Source: Deroplatys truncata (lineage: Eukaryota; Arthropoda; Insecta; Mantodea; Mantidae). Taken from it: a DNA stretch of 64,000 nucleotides. The stretch covers positions 99,801,488 to 99,865,487 of the forward strand of contig CM060984.1 in NCBI GenBank assembly GCA_030765065.1, given 5' to 3'. The notes under the pieces are model-generated. The model worked only from the letters and a program-made list of their open reading frames with translations, was not told where the DNA came from and ran no database searches. Both the position numbers and the translations under genes were made by a program. The number at the start of each line of letters is the position of its first letter. Position 1 is the stretch's first letter. This document shows positions 42,831 through 54,757 of the stretch, one piece after another.

Positions 42831-43815
42831 ACAAATGGGAACAGTGCAGTCTTCTTTGAGTTTCCTTTCCCATAATAGTTATTTTAAATGCACCAATCGC
42901 TCTCGCGGCCGATCTGAATCAGCCAAAACAAATCCCGACATCAAACTGCTGCTACCACGAGTAGGTGCCTCGCTCCATACGACCCCGCATAGCCAAGAAG
43001 GATTTCTACGATGTGCTTCAGAATGGTACAGTGCGCCCTTCTGAGAATCCATAGGGATCGCCGTTGCAACTAGTGCCGAAAAAGGGCAAGCACTGCGTCC
43101 AGTTACCAAGCCTAACAGTTTGATTTGCAACTCTTCGCGCATCTAGGAGAGCTCATATTAAAATCCCGTACCACCTTCTACCATCCACATTCCAAAGGAT
43201 AGAAAGCTTTCAACAGCGTTTTAAGGCTCCCATATATGCCTATCCAGTATATCCTGGTTAGAGGCTCTACCTATCGTGATAGGGAGGATATTGATGTCTC
43301 TTCGCTAGAGCTTCTCTACAGCGAACTACTTCGACTTTACGGAGAGTTTATAAACACAGCGAACAACCAATGCTTTAAATTTGTGCTCAAACTGAGACAG
43401 AAGAGGGCAACTCTGTCCAGTATCGGCTGCCCATTACGTTCATTACAAATCCATTTGATATTCAAAGACTTGATCAGATGCTCCCACGCTCTCCTGAGGA
43501 ACACAGCAACAGTGTAGTCCTGCAGCATCCATACACAGAACCCTATCCTGTACTAGGGATGAGAAGACTTTCACCCTATTGATCTATAGCAAACCTATTC
43601 GGGTCAACATTGGCAGGGTGAAACTTGCATTTACTTTGTCAGAGGAACACATCTCGCCTTCCTCTTAAGATGTCTCCATTGCTGCTGACCAGCCTACAAC
43701 GATATCTACCTCCTCAAGAGACGCCACAGGACTTACAATCCGCTCAGGACGTCGTGGGAAATTCACAAACTCTTTCCGCCCCTAGATTCTCCGACTCTCC
43801 AGAGGGGTGAAGTTG
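42831..43815 (+). pseudogene. Ty3/gypsy integrase C-terminal pseudogene; reverse transcriptase missing
   Basis: Pieces of the Pol C-terminus are readable: SRTTFYHPHSKG near 43160 (integrase core, normally TTAYHPQSNG), YRDREDIDVSSLELLYSELL then RLYGEF near 43270-43350 (a conserved post-core motif), FKDLIRCSHALLRNTATV near 43460, DEKTFTLL near 43565, and IRSGRRGKFTN near 43745, the usual end of such Pol proteins. A polypurine stretch CCAGAGGGGTGAAG follows at about 43799-43812. Protease, reverse transcriptase and RNase H, over 2 kb, are absent between this and the Gag remnant, so the copy is internally deleted. Confidence 0.72.
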
Positions 43816-44406
43816 TGTTTAGAACTTAACTTTGTCTAACTTCATTATATAGTTACTGACAAAAGATTTTAGTTAGTTACGGAAAATACTTGTGCGGAAA
43901 ATACTTCAGGCTAAAATGTCCAATATATAGCGTTTGCTGTTCATGTTTTGATTATGTATGTCGGCTGTTTATGGTGTTGTTCTAGATCTGCATTTGCTAT
44001 TTCCCAGCCTTGGGTTTTTATGGCTATATACATCAAGGCTATACACACGTCACACAAAAGAGTTCCATTCTTTTCACTACAGCCGCCACAACAATATTTA
44101 AGAAAGTTGGTGAGCGCACAAGCAGCAGCCTGCCTAAACGCAGTAGGTAGACTTAACAGAACAATGTTACCTTTCTGACTCTCAAATTATTGCGCTATGG
44201 GCATCATTAAATTGTGTTTCGGTGTTTCCTTTTCCTTTTATTGTCATGTTTTAGATATGTGTGCATTTTAATTATTATAACGTAAAAACAGATGTAGTGG
44301 TTGTAAACAAGCTGCATTTTGTTAAAAAATACACATTCCAAATACGACCCTCTGTAGTAGACTGCTGAAATCACGATAGGATTTTAACTTTCTATGATTC
44401 GAATAT
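43816..44406. other. Intronic stretch after the Ty3/gypsy remnant
   Basis: It may start with 3' LTR sequence (TGTGTTTAGAAC after the purine tract), but this does not match the sequence before the primer-binding site. Nothing else recognised. Confidence 0.3.
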
Positions 44407-45297
44407 ATTTTTACTTTCTCTACTACGTACAGTAAGTAGGGGAAGTATTGCATTCCACCCAAAAATTCGATACCGAGATTTCACCGGAAATACATGTTTT
44501 GAGACCTCCTGAATCCAAAAAAAGCATTTTTGGAAACATGTCCGTGTGTGTGTCTGTGTGTGTGTGTCTGTGTGTGTGTGTGTCTGTGTGTCTGTGTGTG
44601 TGTGAACAGCATAACTCAAAAACGAACAGTCGGATAAACACCAAACTTGGTATTTAGGTTCAGTATCTTCCAGAGATGCGACACGAAGGTTTTCAAGAAA
44701 ATCCCCCCACCCCAGACTACCCTTTACATGGAACATTTTTCGAAAATTTTAATTTTCTCAAAAATGGCTCTAACGATTTTGATGAAAATATCATATGTTT
44801 AAGATAATATCATGAGAAATGAAATGTATATCTCGAATTTTCTGGGAATGTCTCCAAAAGTATTCTTCATTCTGAACGACTTTTGCATAACTGGTAAACT
44901 ATAAGAGATAGACAAAATTTTACTACACAAAAAATATAGATCGCGTTAAAATACACAACTTATGTCATATACATTTCTTTTGTTGAGTGAACCGTTTTCG
45001 AGATATTGCTTGTTATTTCCTTAAATTTTGCAATACTTATACTTTTTCTCAAATTCGTTATTCATTTTTTTATGTCCTGGACATGCAAAGAGAATGGAAT
45101 GCGCCACATAGCAACCAGCGTTAAAATATTTGACTATCGCTTAAAAGCTACCATATTCCCCTTGCATCTACAAGAAAATTACCAATAAGATTGACATTTC
45201 GATATCTCGATTAACATGAAGCATATGGAGAATAGGCGTTTGTAAAATTAGATTGTACAAGAGTAGAGAAAGTCATGTGAGTGTAACACATCAGATT
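44407..45297 (-). mobile_element. TCTGATG-family full copy, minus strand, young
   Basis: A complete 0.89 kb copy from TTTACTTTCTCTACTACGTA to GTGTAACACATCAGA. It is very similar to the copies at 21207-24098 and has a long GTGTGTCT microsatellite at 44543-44606. It is uninterrupted and so is a good reference for the nested copies. Confidence 0.92.
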
Positions 45298-45404
45298 TTT
45301 TTATTTACATATGCTTTATTGGGCCGATATCTTATTTGTTACATCCAATATCACTTCATTAACACTTTGTTTTCTCCCGAAACAAGCGTCCTAATTTTAT
45401 TTTA

Positions 45405-46118
45405 GGTAGAGGAAGTGTTGTATTCTGCTTAAAATTTTAGTACCCTGCAAATGCATGTTTTGAGGTTGGTGAACCCTAGTAACAACATTACAAACAACAT
45501 TACAAGGACGCGCGCATGTAGGTATATAACAAAATTCAGAAACGAAATTTAGGATAAATGCCAAACTTCGTATATTAACTCCAGTATCTTTAAAGAATGC
45601 AATACGAAGGTTTTCACCAAATTTTCTCACTCTTTGGTGGAAAATTTATCATTTTAAATTTTTCTAAATATTTTGTTAAAATATCAATTTTAAATTATTG
45701 GTGAGAAAATTAAAAGACATATCTAGATTTTCCTCTGTGAAGTGATTTTCATTCTGATTAACTTTTGCATAAACATGTGTAACTGGAAAACCTTCTACAG
45801 AACAAAACGGAATTATTAAAACACAATTCGTGTATTTTAATAGCGTTCCTGGTACATCACATGTTTCGAGTTAGTTATTTTCTCTCCTTTTTTAAAAGCT
45901 CGTTACTATGAGTTATGATATAAACAGATACATATTTTTTCTGCATATCATATAATATCTATGTCCCTGTTGCTTAATTTAAAACCAATATAGGTAAATA
46001 TTTACTATAAATAACATAACGTCTATAGAAGAACTTTAATATAAATAATGCAATACATAAGTAATGTATGTACATTTATGATAAGTAGAGAATGTTATAT
46101 GGCTGTTACACAGAGATT
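45405..46118 (-). mobile_element. TCTGATG-family copy, minus strand, very diverged
   Basis: Recognisable blocks are TAGGTAGAGGAAGTGTTGTA, ATGCCAAACTTCGTATATT, ACGAAGGTTTTCACC and a terminal GTAGAGAATGTTATATGGCT. It represents an ancient wave, much older than its neighbour. Confidence 0.65.
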
Positions 46119-46769
46119 ACTTTCTCATTAATGTTGATTGGAATGTTCGTACGAACAATGGCATTTTTCAATACGAACATTTTTCAAAGCTTTTACTGTA
46201 AGTAAAGCACTTTTTTATACATCAAACGTCAACATGTTTCATATGTTTGGTTAAGTTTAGGTTTTCTTTGATTCCAGAAAAATAAAACTAAAATAACGTG
46301 AAATAAAATAAACCATTAACGAATAATTAAATTACGTTACGTTACGCCTATCAATGTGCCATGAAGGTGCGTTGCTTTAGATTTAGAAAATGGCAGCTCT
46401 ACGATTGTGCAATCGGAAAGAACGCCTGATGGAAAGAAAACTTAAATATAACAAAGGCATGGGGAAACAAATAAATATATGTGGGAAGAACAGAGGCTAA
46501 ATTAGGAAAATAACAAATGAACGAAGAAAGTACGAAAAAAATGGAGTGTAAAGGTAACCAAGAGGCAGATGAAGAGAGAATGAAAGAAGCAAAGGAAAAA
46601 AAAGTAAAATTAATAAAAGTAAAAGTTTGCTAAAAATGGAAGGAAAAGAAAACATGAATAGCAAAATAAAAGAGAGAGGGAACGAAAATAAAGATAATAA
46701 TAAAGGAATGAAGAAAGAAAAAAAGAAAAAAAGAAGAGAAATTAAGCAGAAAATAAGCAAACGACTTAC
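46119..46769. other. 5' end of intron 1, purine-rich on the plus strand
   Basis: AT-rich to about 46490, then a long A/G-rich tract (46500-46750), which on the transcribed strand is a pyrimidine-rich stretch immediately after the exon 1 donor. No gene recognised. Confidence 0.5.
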
Positions 46770-47036
46770 AGCGCTGTGGAAGGCTTCGTGGACGGCAGCC
46801 CTGAGATGCAGCCACTCCTGCCGGAAGTGACTATCCCAGCCTGCCGCGAAGCGAGCCTCTGCTCCTGGTGAAGACGACTCCGGTGTGCCGGGAACAGAAG
46901 GAGAGGCGGCTTCTACCAGCCGCGTCAAAGAAAAGCGGAACATGGGATCCAGATTGCGTAGTCCGAAGTGGAGCTCTCCCCTGCTGGTCACCGTGAACGT
47001 GGGCAACCTCTTCAGTCTTCCTAGGCGACCCGCCAT
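46770..47036 (-). CDS. PRR5: PRR5/PRR5L (Protor) family, exon 1: N-terminus
   Basis: Minus-strand exon of 89 codons from the ATG at 47036 (MAGRLGRLKRLPTFTVTSRG) to a GTAAGT donor at 46769. An in-frame upstream ATG at 47075 would add 13 residues; 47036 is preferred because the basic MAGRLGRLKRL start is typical of this family, but this is a judgement. Residues 50-70 are a Ser/Pro-rich linker. The end, EWLHLRAAVHEAFHSA, matches the helix that precedes the HbrB-like domain in PRR5 proteins (W..L...V...F) and joins in phase 0 to exon 2 to give a continuous alignment. The exon is GC-rich in an AT-rich area, with many CpG, consistent with a real first exon. The protein is expected in TOR complex 2. 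Confidence 0.82.
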
Positions 47037-47140
47037 CCTGACTCCCTCAGTCGCTCGCCCCCTGTAACATCGCATTCAGCTAGTTAAATATTGTTTGACT
47101 CTGCACCATTCTACCTCTACAGAATGCATTAAACTTTCCA

Positions 47141-48230
47141 GTTGTCATCGTGACTACCCTAAAATTCACCAGCTATATCAACGCTATCCTGTGCATTCAA
47201 CACTGTTTAACGCTGTACAATCGTACGCAGTCAATTTATCCAGGTAACCCATTCATCATTCCATCTCAGACATTTGCCCCCTCTAAAGTCACTATTCTGT
47301 CGTTCTCCACTGGTAACTCTGTACGATCATACCTCATCAAACCTTTCCAGGTGGCCCATCTATCATTGCTATCTCAGACACTTGCCCCCACTAACATCAC
47401 CATACTGTTGTAAACTCTGTGAAGCCATACCTCATGAACCTTTCCAGGCGCCATACATCTTCCTATCTCAGACACGTGCTCCAATAACATCACAATTCTG
47501 TAAGCAACACGGTTAACTCTGTGCAATCATACATCATCGATCTTTCCAGGCAACCCATCCATCATTCCTGTCTCAGACACTTGCCCCTTCTAACATCATA
47601 ATTCTGTGTGTTCAACTCTGGTTAACTCTATGCAATCACACCTCATCAATCCTTCGGGGATGACCCATCCATAATTCCTATCCCAGATACTTGCCCCCTC
47701 TAACATCACCATCCTGTCATTCAATATTGATAACTCTGTACAATCATACCTCATGAACTTTTCCAGGCGACCCATCCATCATTTATATCCCAGATACTTG
47801 CCCCTTTAACATCACCTTCCTGTCGTTCAACAGTGATAACTCTGTACAATCATACCTCATGAACTTTTCCAGGTGACCCATCCATCATTTATATCCCAGA
47901 TACTTGCCCCTTTAACATCACCTTCCTGTCGTTCAACAGTGATAATTCTGTACAATCATACCTCATGAACTTTTCCAGGCGACCCATCCATCATTTATAT
48001 CTTAGATACTTGCCCCTTTAACATCACCATCCTGTCGTTCAACAGTGATAACTCTGTACAATCATACCTCATCAATCCTTCCAGGTTTCTCAGAAACTTG
48101 CCCCTCTAGCATACTATCCTGTCGTTCAACACTGATAACTGTATAGTCATACCTCATGAACCTTTCCAGGAGACCCATCCATCAATCCTAACTCAGACAC
48201 TTGCTCTATGCTGTCTGTTCAATACACAAT
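47141..48230 (+). repeat. Minisatellite, 106-bp period, about ten units
   Basis: The unit contains AACTCTGTACAATCATACCT, CATCCATCATTTATATC and CAGATACTTGCCCCTTTAAC. The start of the unit falls at 47731, 47837, 47943 and 48049, exactly 106 bp apart. Units to the left are more diverged (recognisable from about 47220), and the last spacing is 87 bp. It lies about 100 bp upstream of the first PRR5-like exon. Confidence 0.92.
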
Positions 48231-49164
48231 TTTGAACGTCATATGGCTCCAACTCCTGGAGTATAAACTGGAATGCTGATAATGTCTTTGAAATTACAGA
48301 AACTGAATAATCAAAGAAATGTTCTGATGTAAATGATTCGTTAAGGTAGTGCATCTGTAAAATTTGGCCACACTCGAAAAAAAAACATTAATTTTTTATA
48401 ATAAAATACTCTGAACTTTAATGTTTAGGAAAATTCGTTTTTGTAGTTGGCGTATTTAAACTCCCAGTTCATTGGTGCCTATGCTAAAGCAAACAGGACA
48501 GAATGAAAATAATTTCAAACTGGCTTGACTAAAATTTTCACTCATTAAAGATCAACAAAACAATAGCCACTCGTATTCCCTTCTTGTTTCGTATTACAAA
48601 CGAAGCATCTCAAACAGAAGATTTAGGAATCATAATAGGTAGACCAGCGATGGGACAAGCACATAACATATAGGTATGTGCAACAGACTTCGTCAAATAA
48701 TCCACTTTTTTGTTATATTGCAGACATATTTGCCAACTGATGCTTTGTGTCTGGGATTATAGGATGGACAATTTGTTTTCCACTAACATTAGGTATGTCT
48801 TTAATATTAGTGCAAAAGGATTGATTAAAATATGACTGAGAAACTTATTGATTATCTACTAAAACTTTCATTTTCTGAAAGCTACGTTCACCAAATTATG
48901 TCTGATTAAATCATATGCAAATCTCTGTCATAATTACAGAACTAAATAATCTGACTTTGTGTGCTTGTGTAAACGTGTAAACAGGTGAGCTGCAGCAGCG
49001 AAGGCGCACAAAAAGAGGGACAAGGCACTCTTATCTTATTTTATAGACATTTAACGGGCGGCTTAGAGGACGCTTTACAAACCGAGTGATGCCCGTCTGA
49101 AACCTAGCACACATCAAATGCGTAACCATATGACAGTACTAGATCAGTCCAGGACTATACAAAA
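48231..49164. other. Non-coding stretch, nothing recognised
   Basis: No ORF, SINE head or family repeat recognised. Confidence 0.3.
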
Positions 49165-49387
49165 ACTCCGATGTGTGTGTTCACATGCCTTTATCTACTC
49201 ACTCTTCTACAAAGTATTCTTGCAAACACTTATTATTGTACCTACTTCTTGTTAAATCTAGATAAACTTTTATTACGATTTACCCATTTCGTAGTAGATC
49301 TAAGAAGAATACAGTACACTAAAGCGAATGTCAAATCTTTTAAAAAACGATACCTTTGAAATTCGGTTCTCTTTGGATGACAACGAG

Positions 49388-49391
<4 letters not shown>

Positions 49392-49432
<41 letters not shown>
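49392..49432 (+). repeat. (GA)n microsatellite
   Basis: About 20 uninterrupted GA units inside the 5' half of a TCTGATG-family copy, at a place where other copies have no microsatellite. Confidence 0.9.
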
Positions 49433-49438
<6 letters not shown>

Positions 49439-49925
49439 AGAAGAGAACGAATAGCAATTTGCAGTTAAAAACAATATAACATATTTGAAAATTCAAATCA
49501 ATAACAAAGATCTCGAAAATGCTTAACGCCACAAAAACTTTTATTTGAGATAAACTGTGTGGTTTAAAGAGATTTATTTCTTTTCTGTAGTACGTTTTTG
49601 TCTATCTGTTGTGGTTTACTAGTTATATAAAATTGTACAAAATTCTTCCTGTTAAAGAGGACTTCACAGGCTGTTACCAGAAATTTCAAGATATACATTT
49701 TATTTAGCATGTAAATGCCTTGAACATTAGGTATTTTAATCCAAATCGTTAGACCTAGTTTTGAGAAAATAGAAAATTTTGAAAAATCTTTCATGTGTTG
49801 GGTATTTTCGGGTGGGGGCATTCAGTTGAAAAACTTTGTGTCGCATCCTTGGAAGATTCTGAAACTAAATAATAAGTTTGATATTTATCGAATATTTCGT
49901 TTTTGGACTCTACTGTTCAAAGACG

Positions 49926-49931
49926 CACACA

Positions 49932-49988
<57 letters not shown>

Positions 49989-49997
49989 GCGCGCGCA
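49926..49997 (+). repeat. (AC)n(GC)n microsatellite
   Basis: About 30 AC units and then CGCGCGCGCG, at the normal microsatellite site of the TCTGATG family. Confidence 0.9.
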
Positions 49998-50030
49998 CAT
50001 GAAACTTTCTCTAAAATGGCTTTCCTACCG

Positions 50031-51696
50031 TCTCTACTACGTATACTCAGTGTTGCATTCCACCCAAAAATTAGATACCAATATTTCATTGGAAATACAT
50101 ATTTTGAGCCCCCTGAATAAAAAAGAAACACTTTCAGAAAAAGGTCCATGTGTGCGTCCGTAAACAGCATTACTCAAAAACGAAAGTCTGATAAATGCCA
50201 AATTTGGTAATTAGTTTCAGCATCTTTCTAAGATGTGACTCGAAGATTTTCAGGAAAATCCCCTCGCCCCAGACTACCCTTTACGTGAAACCTTTTTCGA
50301 AAATTTTGATTTTCTCATAATGGCTCTAACGATTTTGATTAAAATATCATATATTTAAGATATTTTCATAATATATAAAATTTATATCTTGAATTTTCTG
50401 GGAATGTCCCCAAAAGTCCTCTTATTTATGAATGGCTTTTGCATTACTGGTAAACCGTAAGAGATAGACAATATTTTTCTACACAAAAAATTTAGAGCTC
50501 GTTAAAAGACGCAATTTATATATTTTTGCTTTCTCTACTACGTATAGTAAGTAGGGGAAGTATTGTATTCCGTCCAAAAATTCGATACCGAGATTTCACC
50601 GGAAATACATGTTTTGACTGAATCCAAAAAAAAGTATTTTTGGAAACATGTCCGTCTGTGTGTCTGTGTGTCTGCCTGTGAACAGCATAACTCAGAAACG
50701 AACAGTCCGAGAAACACTAAACTTGATATTTAGGTTCAGTATCTTCCACAGATGCGACACTAAGGTTTTCAAGAAAATCCCCCCACCCCAGATTACCCTT
50801 TACATGGAACATTTTTTGAAAATTTTAATTTTCTCAAAAATGGCTCTAACGATTTTGATTAAAGTATCATATGTTTAAGATATTTTCATGACAAATGAAA
50901 TGTATATCTTGAATTTTCTTGGAATGTCTCCAAGAGTATTCTTCATTGTGAACGACTTTTGCATAACTGCTAAACCATAAGAGATAGACAAAATTTTACT
51001 TCACAAAAAATGTAGATCGCATTAAAATACACAATTTATGTCTTACATTTTTTTTGTTGAATGAACCATTTTCAAGATATTGATTGTTATTCCGTTAAAT
51101 TTTCCAATACTTATACTTTTTCTCAAATGGGAATTTGTTATTCATTTTTTTGTCCTGGTAATGCAAAAAGAATGGAATACTCTACATAGCAACCAGCTCT
51201 TAAAATATTTGTCTATCGCTTAAAGCCTACCTATTCCCCTTGCATCTACAAGAAAATTAGCAATAAGATTAACATCTCGATATCTCGATTAACATGAAGC
51301 ATATGGAGAATAAGCGTGCGTAAAAATAGTTTGTACAAGAGTAGAGAAAGTCATGTGAGTGTAACACATAAGATTTTTTTCTTGTGGAGTGAACCTATTT
51401 CGAGATATTCCTTGTTATTTGTTTGAGCTTTCCAATACTTATATTTTTTTCAAATGAGAATTCGCTATTTGTTTTTTTATGTCCTGGACATGCAAAGGGA
51501 ATGAAATGCTCCACATAGCAACCGGCTCTTAAAAGATCTGACTATCGCTTAAAGACTACCATATTCCGTTTGCACGTACAAGAAAATTAGCAATAAGATG
51601 CAAATGTTTATCTCGATTAATATGAAGTAGATGAGAATAAGCGTTTGTAAAAATAGTTTGTATAAGAATAGAGAAAGTCATGTGAGTGTGACACAA
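50031..51696 (-). mobile_element. TCTGATG-family middle copy of the nest, minus strand
   Basis: The 3' part lies at 50031-50524 (TCTCTACTACGTATACTCAG onward) and the 5' part at 51372-51696 (CTTGTGGAGTGAACCTATTT to GTGAGTGTGACACA). The missing middle is replaced by a third copy. Confidence 0.82.
50525..51371 (-). mobile_element. TCTGATG-family inner copy of the nest, minus strand
   Basis: A complete copy from TTTGCTTTCTCTACTACGTA to GTGTAACACATAAGA, with a short microsatellite. It sits in a T-run of the middle copy. Confidence 0.87.
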
Positions 51697-51812
51697 AATG
51701 CTTTTTAGATTCAGGGCCAACAAAACATGTGTTTCCATTGAAATCTCAATATCGAATTCTTGGGTGGAATACAATACCTTCTTCTGTTACTAGGTACGTG
51801 GTAGAGAAAACA

Positions 51813-52506
51813 ATAAATACAGCGAATTAGCAAGTGTACAACGGCAGTTTAAATTCTAAGATACCTGTAGTTTATTATAGATGTTAAACATGTAGAGTTT
51901 GAAACGTTTAATTTCTTGCAGTAGAACAAGTTTTATCAAACGTGTTGGGCGCTAGCTCCAGCATTCTCACTCCCGGAAGATCATCCTGGGAAAACCACCG
52001 AAGTCGCCGGATAGAACGTGAGAAAAAGTAAGTTAACTTACCTCAGCTGCAATGAGAAGTATTATTGTCAGCGGTATTGCTTCTCCAAGCAGCAACTCAT
52101 AACACAGATGGCGTTACTGCGTCAGATCTGCGCGTATGAACAGATGTTCCTGACGTTTTAATGACTTTTCCCCTCTAGGTCTTGTGGCTTGCTGCAGGTA
52201 ATACAGGCAGTTATGAACAAAATGTCCTTGATCTGTGATGTGTGCCCTGATTGGCCGAGACCTACTGACCTTCACTTTGACCCCTAAAACGATATACATC
52301 ACTTTGCTGAATATATTGAATTGCTAAACTTCGACTAAGGTTTACCTGTCTGTGATCGACAGGCAGAATCGATTATCTGTTTCCGGGGGTTACGAAACTT
52401 TGATTGCTTATGTCACGTTGCATTTTATGGACTTTTCCACATTCCAGAAATATTATGTTCTGTTCGTCACACCGTAATTCCAAAATCACACCTATAACAG
52501 TTACAG
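51813..52506. other. Non-coding spacer, nothing recognised
   Basis: A less AT-rich part at 51945-52020 (TGGGCGCTAGCTCCAGCATT, CTCCCGGAAGATCATCC) has no recognised relative in the window. Confidence 0.3.
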
Positions 52507-53342
52507 TTTTTTACTTTCTCTACTACGTACAGTAAGTAGGATAAGTAGGTATTGCATTCCACCCAAAAATTCGATGTTGAGATTTCACCGGAAGTATGTG
52601 TTTGGAGACCCCCTTAATAAAAAAAAATTAGAAAAAGGTACGCGTGTGAATAGCATAACTAAAACAAAAAGTCGGATACGTACCAAACTTGGTATTTAGA
52701 TTTAGTACCTTCCAAAGATGTGACACAAAGGTTTTCAAGGAAATTCCCTCACCCCAAACTATCCTTTATTTGGAACATTTTTCGAATTTTTTATTTTTTA
52801 AAAAATGGCTCTAACAATTTTGATTAAAATACAATATATTAAAGATATATACATGACAAATAAAACATATTTTGAACATTCTGGGAATAGTCTGCGAAGT
52901 CCTCTTCATTCGGAAGGAATGAAGAATTTACCTGCATAACAGATAAACGTTAAGCCATAGACGAAAATGTACTCATAAAAAATGTAGATCTCTTTAAAGC
53001 ATACAATTTATTTCAAAATTTTTTTTGTGGTATCAGCATTTTCGAAATATCCTTGATTAATGGTTTGAATTGCTCATTACTAAGCCAGTCTTTTAAAGTA
53101 CTATCGACTTTCATTTGTCTGGCGATGTCTTGGAAAGAGTATGGAATTTTAAGGCCAGCGTATACTGTCCAGTTCTAAGACATCTGACTATCGCTATGTG
53201 TAATGCAGCTATTTCTGGAAAGGTTTGTCTCGATTAAAATGAAGTAGATAGAAAAATACATTTTTGTAAGGATAGTTTGTATACACACTGTTAAACGATA
53301 GAGTACAGCGAAAGTCATGTGAAAGTAACACATCAGATTTTC
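52507..53342 (-). mobile_element. TCTGATG-family element, minus strand, diverged
   Basis: From TTTACTTTCTCTACTACGTA to GTCATGTGAAAGTAACACAT. The microsatellite has almost disappeared (ACGCGTGTGAATAGC). Confidence 0.87.
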
Positions 53343-53484
53343 AAGAAAGTATACAACTCCTTTGTCCCCAAAATAATGCAAAATCCTCATTTTGGTTGTC
53401 TCACACACAATCGATTGTCTTCTAACTAGAGATCTGTATGAGGAAAAACTACGAACATATGAAAGCAGCATCTAGTGGAGTATA

Positions 53485-54757
53485 TTTACATGACATTCAC
53501 GAATCACTGTGGTTTTGTTTTTGTATCATTTCAGGAAACTGTTCTTAAAAAAACTTTATTTTGCATCTACTTCACATTATTGAAAATAAATGTTTGCAGA
53601 AACGGTTACTTTACACATTTCGTTGTAGGTGCAATGGGAATACAGGAGACTGGAAGTGATAGTCAAACCTTTAAAAATCTGATTTGATACATTCACATGA
53701 CTTTCACTGTGCTCTATCGTTTTGTCTATAAAATAAGAATAGTATACAAACTATTCTTAGAAAAATTAATTTTTTATCTACTTCATTTTATTCTAGATAA
53801 ACCTTTCCAGAAATAGCCGCATTACATATTTCGTTATAATACACAGGGAACAGCGAAAGTCAAATGTTTAAAAACTGGTAGCTATACACTGGCCTTAAAA
53901 TGTCATATAGTTTTCATGACATTGTGAGAAACAATTCAATGTTGACACAACTTTAAAAGAATGGCTAAGTATCGAACAATTTCGAACCATTAATAACGGG
54001 TATCTCGGAAATGGCTGATGTCACAAAAGGACTTATTGAACTAAATTGTGTGTTTTAAAGAGATCTAAATTGTGTAGTACGTTTTCGTCTATTTATTAGC
54101 GTTTACCAGTTATACAAAATTATACAAAATTTCTTCCGAATGAAGGACTTCATAGGCTATTCCCAGAAAATTCAAGACATCCATTTTATTTGCCATGTAA
54201 ACTTCTTTAATATATGGTATTTTAATCAAAATCGTTTGAGTCATTTTTTGAAAATCAGAATTTTGAAAAATGAATCATGTAAAGGGTAGTTGGGAGTGGA
54301 GGAATTTATTGGAAATCTTTGTGTCGCATCTTTAAAAGGTAGTGAACCTAAATACAAAGTTTGATGTTTATCCGACTTTTCGTTTTAAGCCATGCTGTTA
54401 ACACACATACACACACGCGCACGGGTCTTTTTCTAAAAATGCTTTTTTAAATTTAGGGGGCCTAAAATATGTATTTTCGGTGAAATCTCGGTATCAATTT
54501 TTGGGTGGAATGCAATAGTACCTTCTCTACCTACTATATACCTGGTAGAGAAAGTAAAAAGGGAGTCGTTATATCCTGGCTTTGAAATTCCATACTCTTT
54601 CCATGCCATTGTTTTAAACAAACGAATGGCACATTAGCACTTCATAAACTTTATTGGAAAATTCCAACCAATGACAACGAATATCTTGGAAAAGGTTAAT
54701 ACCTCAATAAATGGGGTGCTTTAAAGGGACAAATACTTTTTGTGCGGTTAGTTGAAG
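53485..54757 (+). mobile_element. TCTGATG-family old copy split by a later copy, plus strand
   Basis: The left part 53485-53677 (TTACATGACATTCACG, GGTGCAATGGGAATACAG) and right part 54561-54757 (TTTGAAATTCCATACTCTTT onward) are consecutive in the family consensus. The insertion point is again an A-run (ACCTTTAAAAA). Confidence 0.7.
53678..54560 (+). mobile_element. TCTGATG-family inner copy, plus strand
   Basis: Complete copy from TCTGATTTGATACATTCACA to GGTAGAGAAAGTAAAAA, old subfamily. Confidence 0.87.

Larger units (their letters stand above)
31604..46769 (-). other. Intron 1 of the PRR5-like gene, 15.2 kb
   Basis: It begins with GTAAGT at 46769-46764 and ends with AG at 31604-31605, or nine bases further on. 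Both flanking exons are in phase 0. It contains SINEs, at least seven TCTGATG-family copies, a mariner, a non-LTR fragment and a deleted Ty3/gypsy element in both orientations. Confidence 0.75.
49165..51812 (+). mobile_element. TCTGATG-family outer copy of a three-level nest, plus strand
   Basis: The 5' part runs from TCCGATGTGTGTGTTCACAT at 49165 to about 50030, with a (GA)n block at 49392-49432 and (AC)n then (GC)n at 49926-49997. The 3' part resumes at about 51697 (TGCTTTTTAGATTCAGGGCC) and ends GGTAGAGAAAACAATA. Everything between is two further nested copies. Confidence 0.82.

Noticed and set aside
46627-46830. Lysine-rich ORF on the plus strand near exon 1
   Set aside because: It is the reverse complement of a pyrimidine-rich intron start and the exon 1 end; composition alone explains it.
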